Positions 5,438-6,182 of a stretch of 6,182 bases of DNA are shown piece after piece (position 1 is the stretch's first letter; every line of letters begins with the position of its first letter). The stretch is from Acidimicrobiaceae bacterium (GTDB lineage: Bacteria > Actinomycetota > Acidimicrobiia > Acidimicrobiales > Palsa-688): assembly GCA_027334785.1 (NCBI GenBank), contig DAHWQF010000215.1:1-6182 (forward strand). Reading direction: 5' to 3'. The position numbers were made by a program, and so were the translations under genes. The notes under the pieces were generated by a model. It saw nothing but the letters and a program-made list of their open reading frames with translations. It made no database searches and was not told where the DNA came from.

Positions 5438-5481
5438 ACGATCAGGGTTTGGTGGCGCGGCCGTCAGCCAAAGAGGATCGT
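5438..5481. terminator. Hairpin between convergent genes, possible bidirectional terminator
   Basis: ACGATC (5438-5443) pairs with GATCGT (5476-5481). TTTGG (5448-5452) pairs with CCAAA (5468-5472). TGGC (5453-5456) pairs with GTCA (5463-5466), including one G-T pair. The structure is interrupted by an internal loop and one bulged G. It sits between two convergent stop codons but lacks a T-run, so intrinsic termination is only possible. Confidence 0.4.
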
Positions 5482-5497
5482 TCACCCACCACGTTAC

Positions 5498-5518
5498 TTG
5501 TCAGGGCTTTGTCAGGGC
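5498..5518. repeat. Tandem direct repeat over a stop codon
   Basis: TTGTCAGGGC occurs twice, at 5498-5507 and 5509-5518, an 11-bp period. The second copy contains the stop codon (5512-5514) of the leftward radical SAM gene. The period is not a multiple of three. Confidence 0.75.
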
Positions 5519-6182
5519 AGCGAACGGAGGAGCGCAAGGTGGTCCCGGGAACGCTCTTGCTCCAACCAGGCGGAGAGCTGGCGGCGCGCGTAAAAACGGA
5601 GCGCCGGCACCCAGAGCGCCGAAGCGAGCTGGGTTTTCGGTCGTCGCCCAAGCGTGGACTCTACGAGCGGCCCGACCTCGTCCCAGTGGCGCGCCCACGC
5701 CGCCCGGGCGATGGCCGGGAGGCGTCTCAGGAGGGCCGGGCGGGCCGCGGTGGTGAGATCCGGCAGGTGGCGGAGGGCGCTCGCCAAGCCGGAGCGAACG
5801 ATGGTGGGCCAGGAATAGAAGCGGCGCATGGCTTCCAAGACTCCGAGCTGGAGCTCGAGAGGCGTCATCTGCGCCGGCCGCATGACAACGTGGTGGCCGT
5901 CGTAGAGCGACCAGTCGTCCGAAAGCAGGCGATCTCCAGCGACGCGGTCCCAGAGCCTCGTGCCGGGTAACGGCGTCTCGACCATGAGCTGGAACGTGTC
6001 GATCCCGACCCGGTGGGCGAAGGCCGCGGTTGCCTCTGCGCTCGCCGCCGTGTCCGTGTCGAGACCGGCCACGAACATGCCGTGCACCGCGATGCCGTGG
6101 TCATGGAAGGCGCGGACCGACTTCACGACCGTGGCGACCTTCTGGCGCTTGCCAATCGCGGCGAGCCCCTCGTCGGTGACCG
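5512..6182 (-). CDS. Radical SAM protein of the B12-binding type, C-terminal part
   Basis: The open frame continues to the right edge, so only the last 222 residues are visible. The GTG at 6126 is internal, because the upstream codons read on in frame (AAIGKRQKVATVVKSV). The end of the radical SAM barrel is recognisable: GKRQ, then FHDHGIAVHGMFVAGLDTDT, then FQLMVETPLPGT. DWSLYDGHHVVMRPAQMTPLE and a helical, Arg/Ala-rich C-terminal region follow, a layout typical of cobalamin-binding radical SAM enzymes related to HpnP/BchE types. The cobalamin domain and CxxxCxxC cluster motif would lie outside the window, so the class is inferred from this C-terminal part. Such enzymes perform methylations, cyclisations or ring changes on lipids, tetrapyrroles and other substrates. 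It is convergent with the deacetylase gene and so not in its operon. Confidence 0.82.
   Translation of the reverse strand, partial: VTDEGLAAIGKRQKVATVVKSVRAFHDHGIAVHGMFVAGLDTDTAASAEATAAFAHRVGIDTFQLMVETPLPGTRLWDRVAGDRLLSDDWSLYDGHHVVMRPAQMTPLELQLGVLEAMRRFYSWPTIVRSGLASALRHLPDLTTAARPALLRRLPAIARAAWARHWDEVGPLVESTLGRRPKTQLASALWVPALRFYARRQLSAWLEQERSRDHLALLRSLP

Overview
This is a GC-rich window with dense genes, frequent GTG starts, short start/stop overlaps and at least one apparently leaderless gene. That fits a high-GC actinomycetote, possibly an Acidimicrobiia- or Thermoleophilia-like lineage. The lineage is inferred from composition and protein style only. I see no tRNA, rRNA, insertion sequence, phage gene or CRISPR array.

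Left block (minus strand, 1-1975). Three genes read leftwards. The first is a small SRPBCC (START/polyketide-cyclase-like) protein (1490-1975). The second is a UbiE/MenG-like SAM methyltransferase (702-1415). The third is a polytopic membrane protein with UbiA-like signatures (1-720), which runs off the left edge. The membrane protein starts at a GTG inside the end of the methyltransferase gene (19-nt overlap). The set looks like a lipid, quinone or terpenoid modification cassette, but the substrate cannot be read from the sequence.

Divergent regulatory region (1976-2232). This stretch is locally AT-richer. It holds three copies of a CARYTTTTKGCGCG-type motif in mixed orientation, a strong hairpin, and a GTGATATCAC palindrome just upstream of the next gene.

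Right block (plus strand, 2233-5436). A ribbon-helix-helix regulator with a repeat-bearing linker and an AT-hook-like tail (2233-2565) comes first. It is followed by a three-gene operon: ABC exporter ATPase (2622-3632), ABC-2 permease fused to an extra C-terminal beta-rich domain (3629-4732), and a PIG-L/LmbE-type deacetylase (4729-5436). The operon genes overlap by 4 nt (GTGA and ATGA). The palindrome seen before the regulator gene recurs as AGTGATATCACT over the predicted -10 of the ABC operon, and the operon's GTG start lies about 10 nt further on. The simplest model is that the ribbon-helix-helix protein controls itself and the exporter/deacetylase operon.

Right edge (minus strand, 5512-6182). 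This is the C-terminal part of a radical SAM protein of the B12-binding type, convergent with the deacetylase gene. A hairpin lies between the two stop codons, and an 11-bp tandem duplication sits on its stop codon.

The most notable items are the two-site palindrome circuit with its adjacent regulator, the exporter permease carrying an uncharacterised C-terminal domain, the translational coupling of that permease to a deacetylase, and the motif array in the divergent intergenic region.
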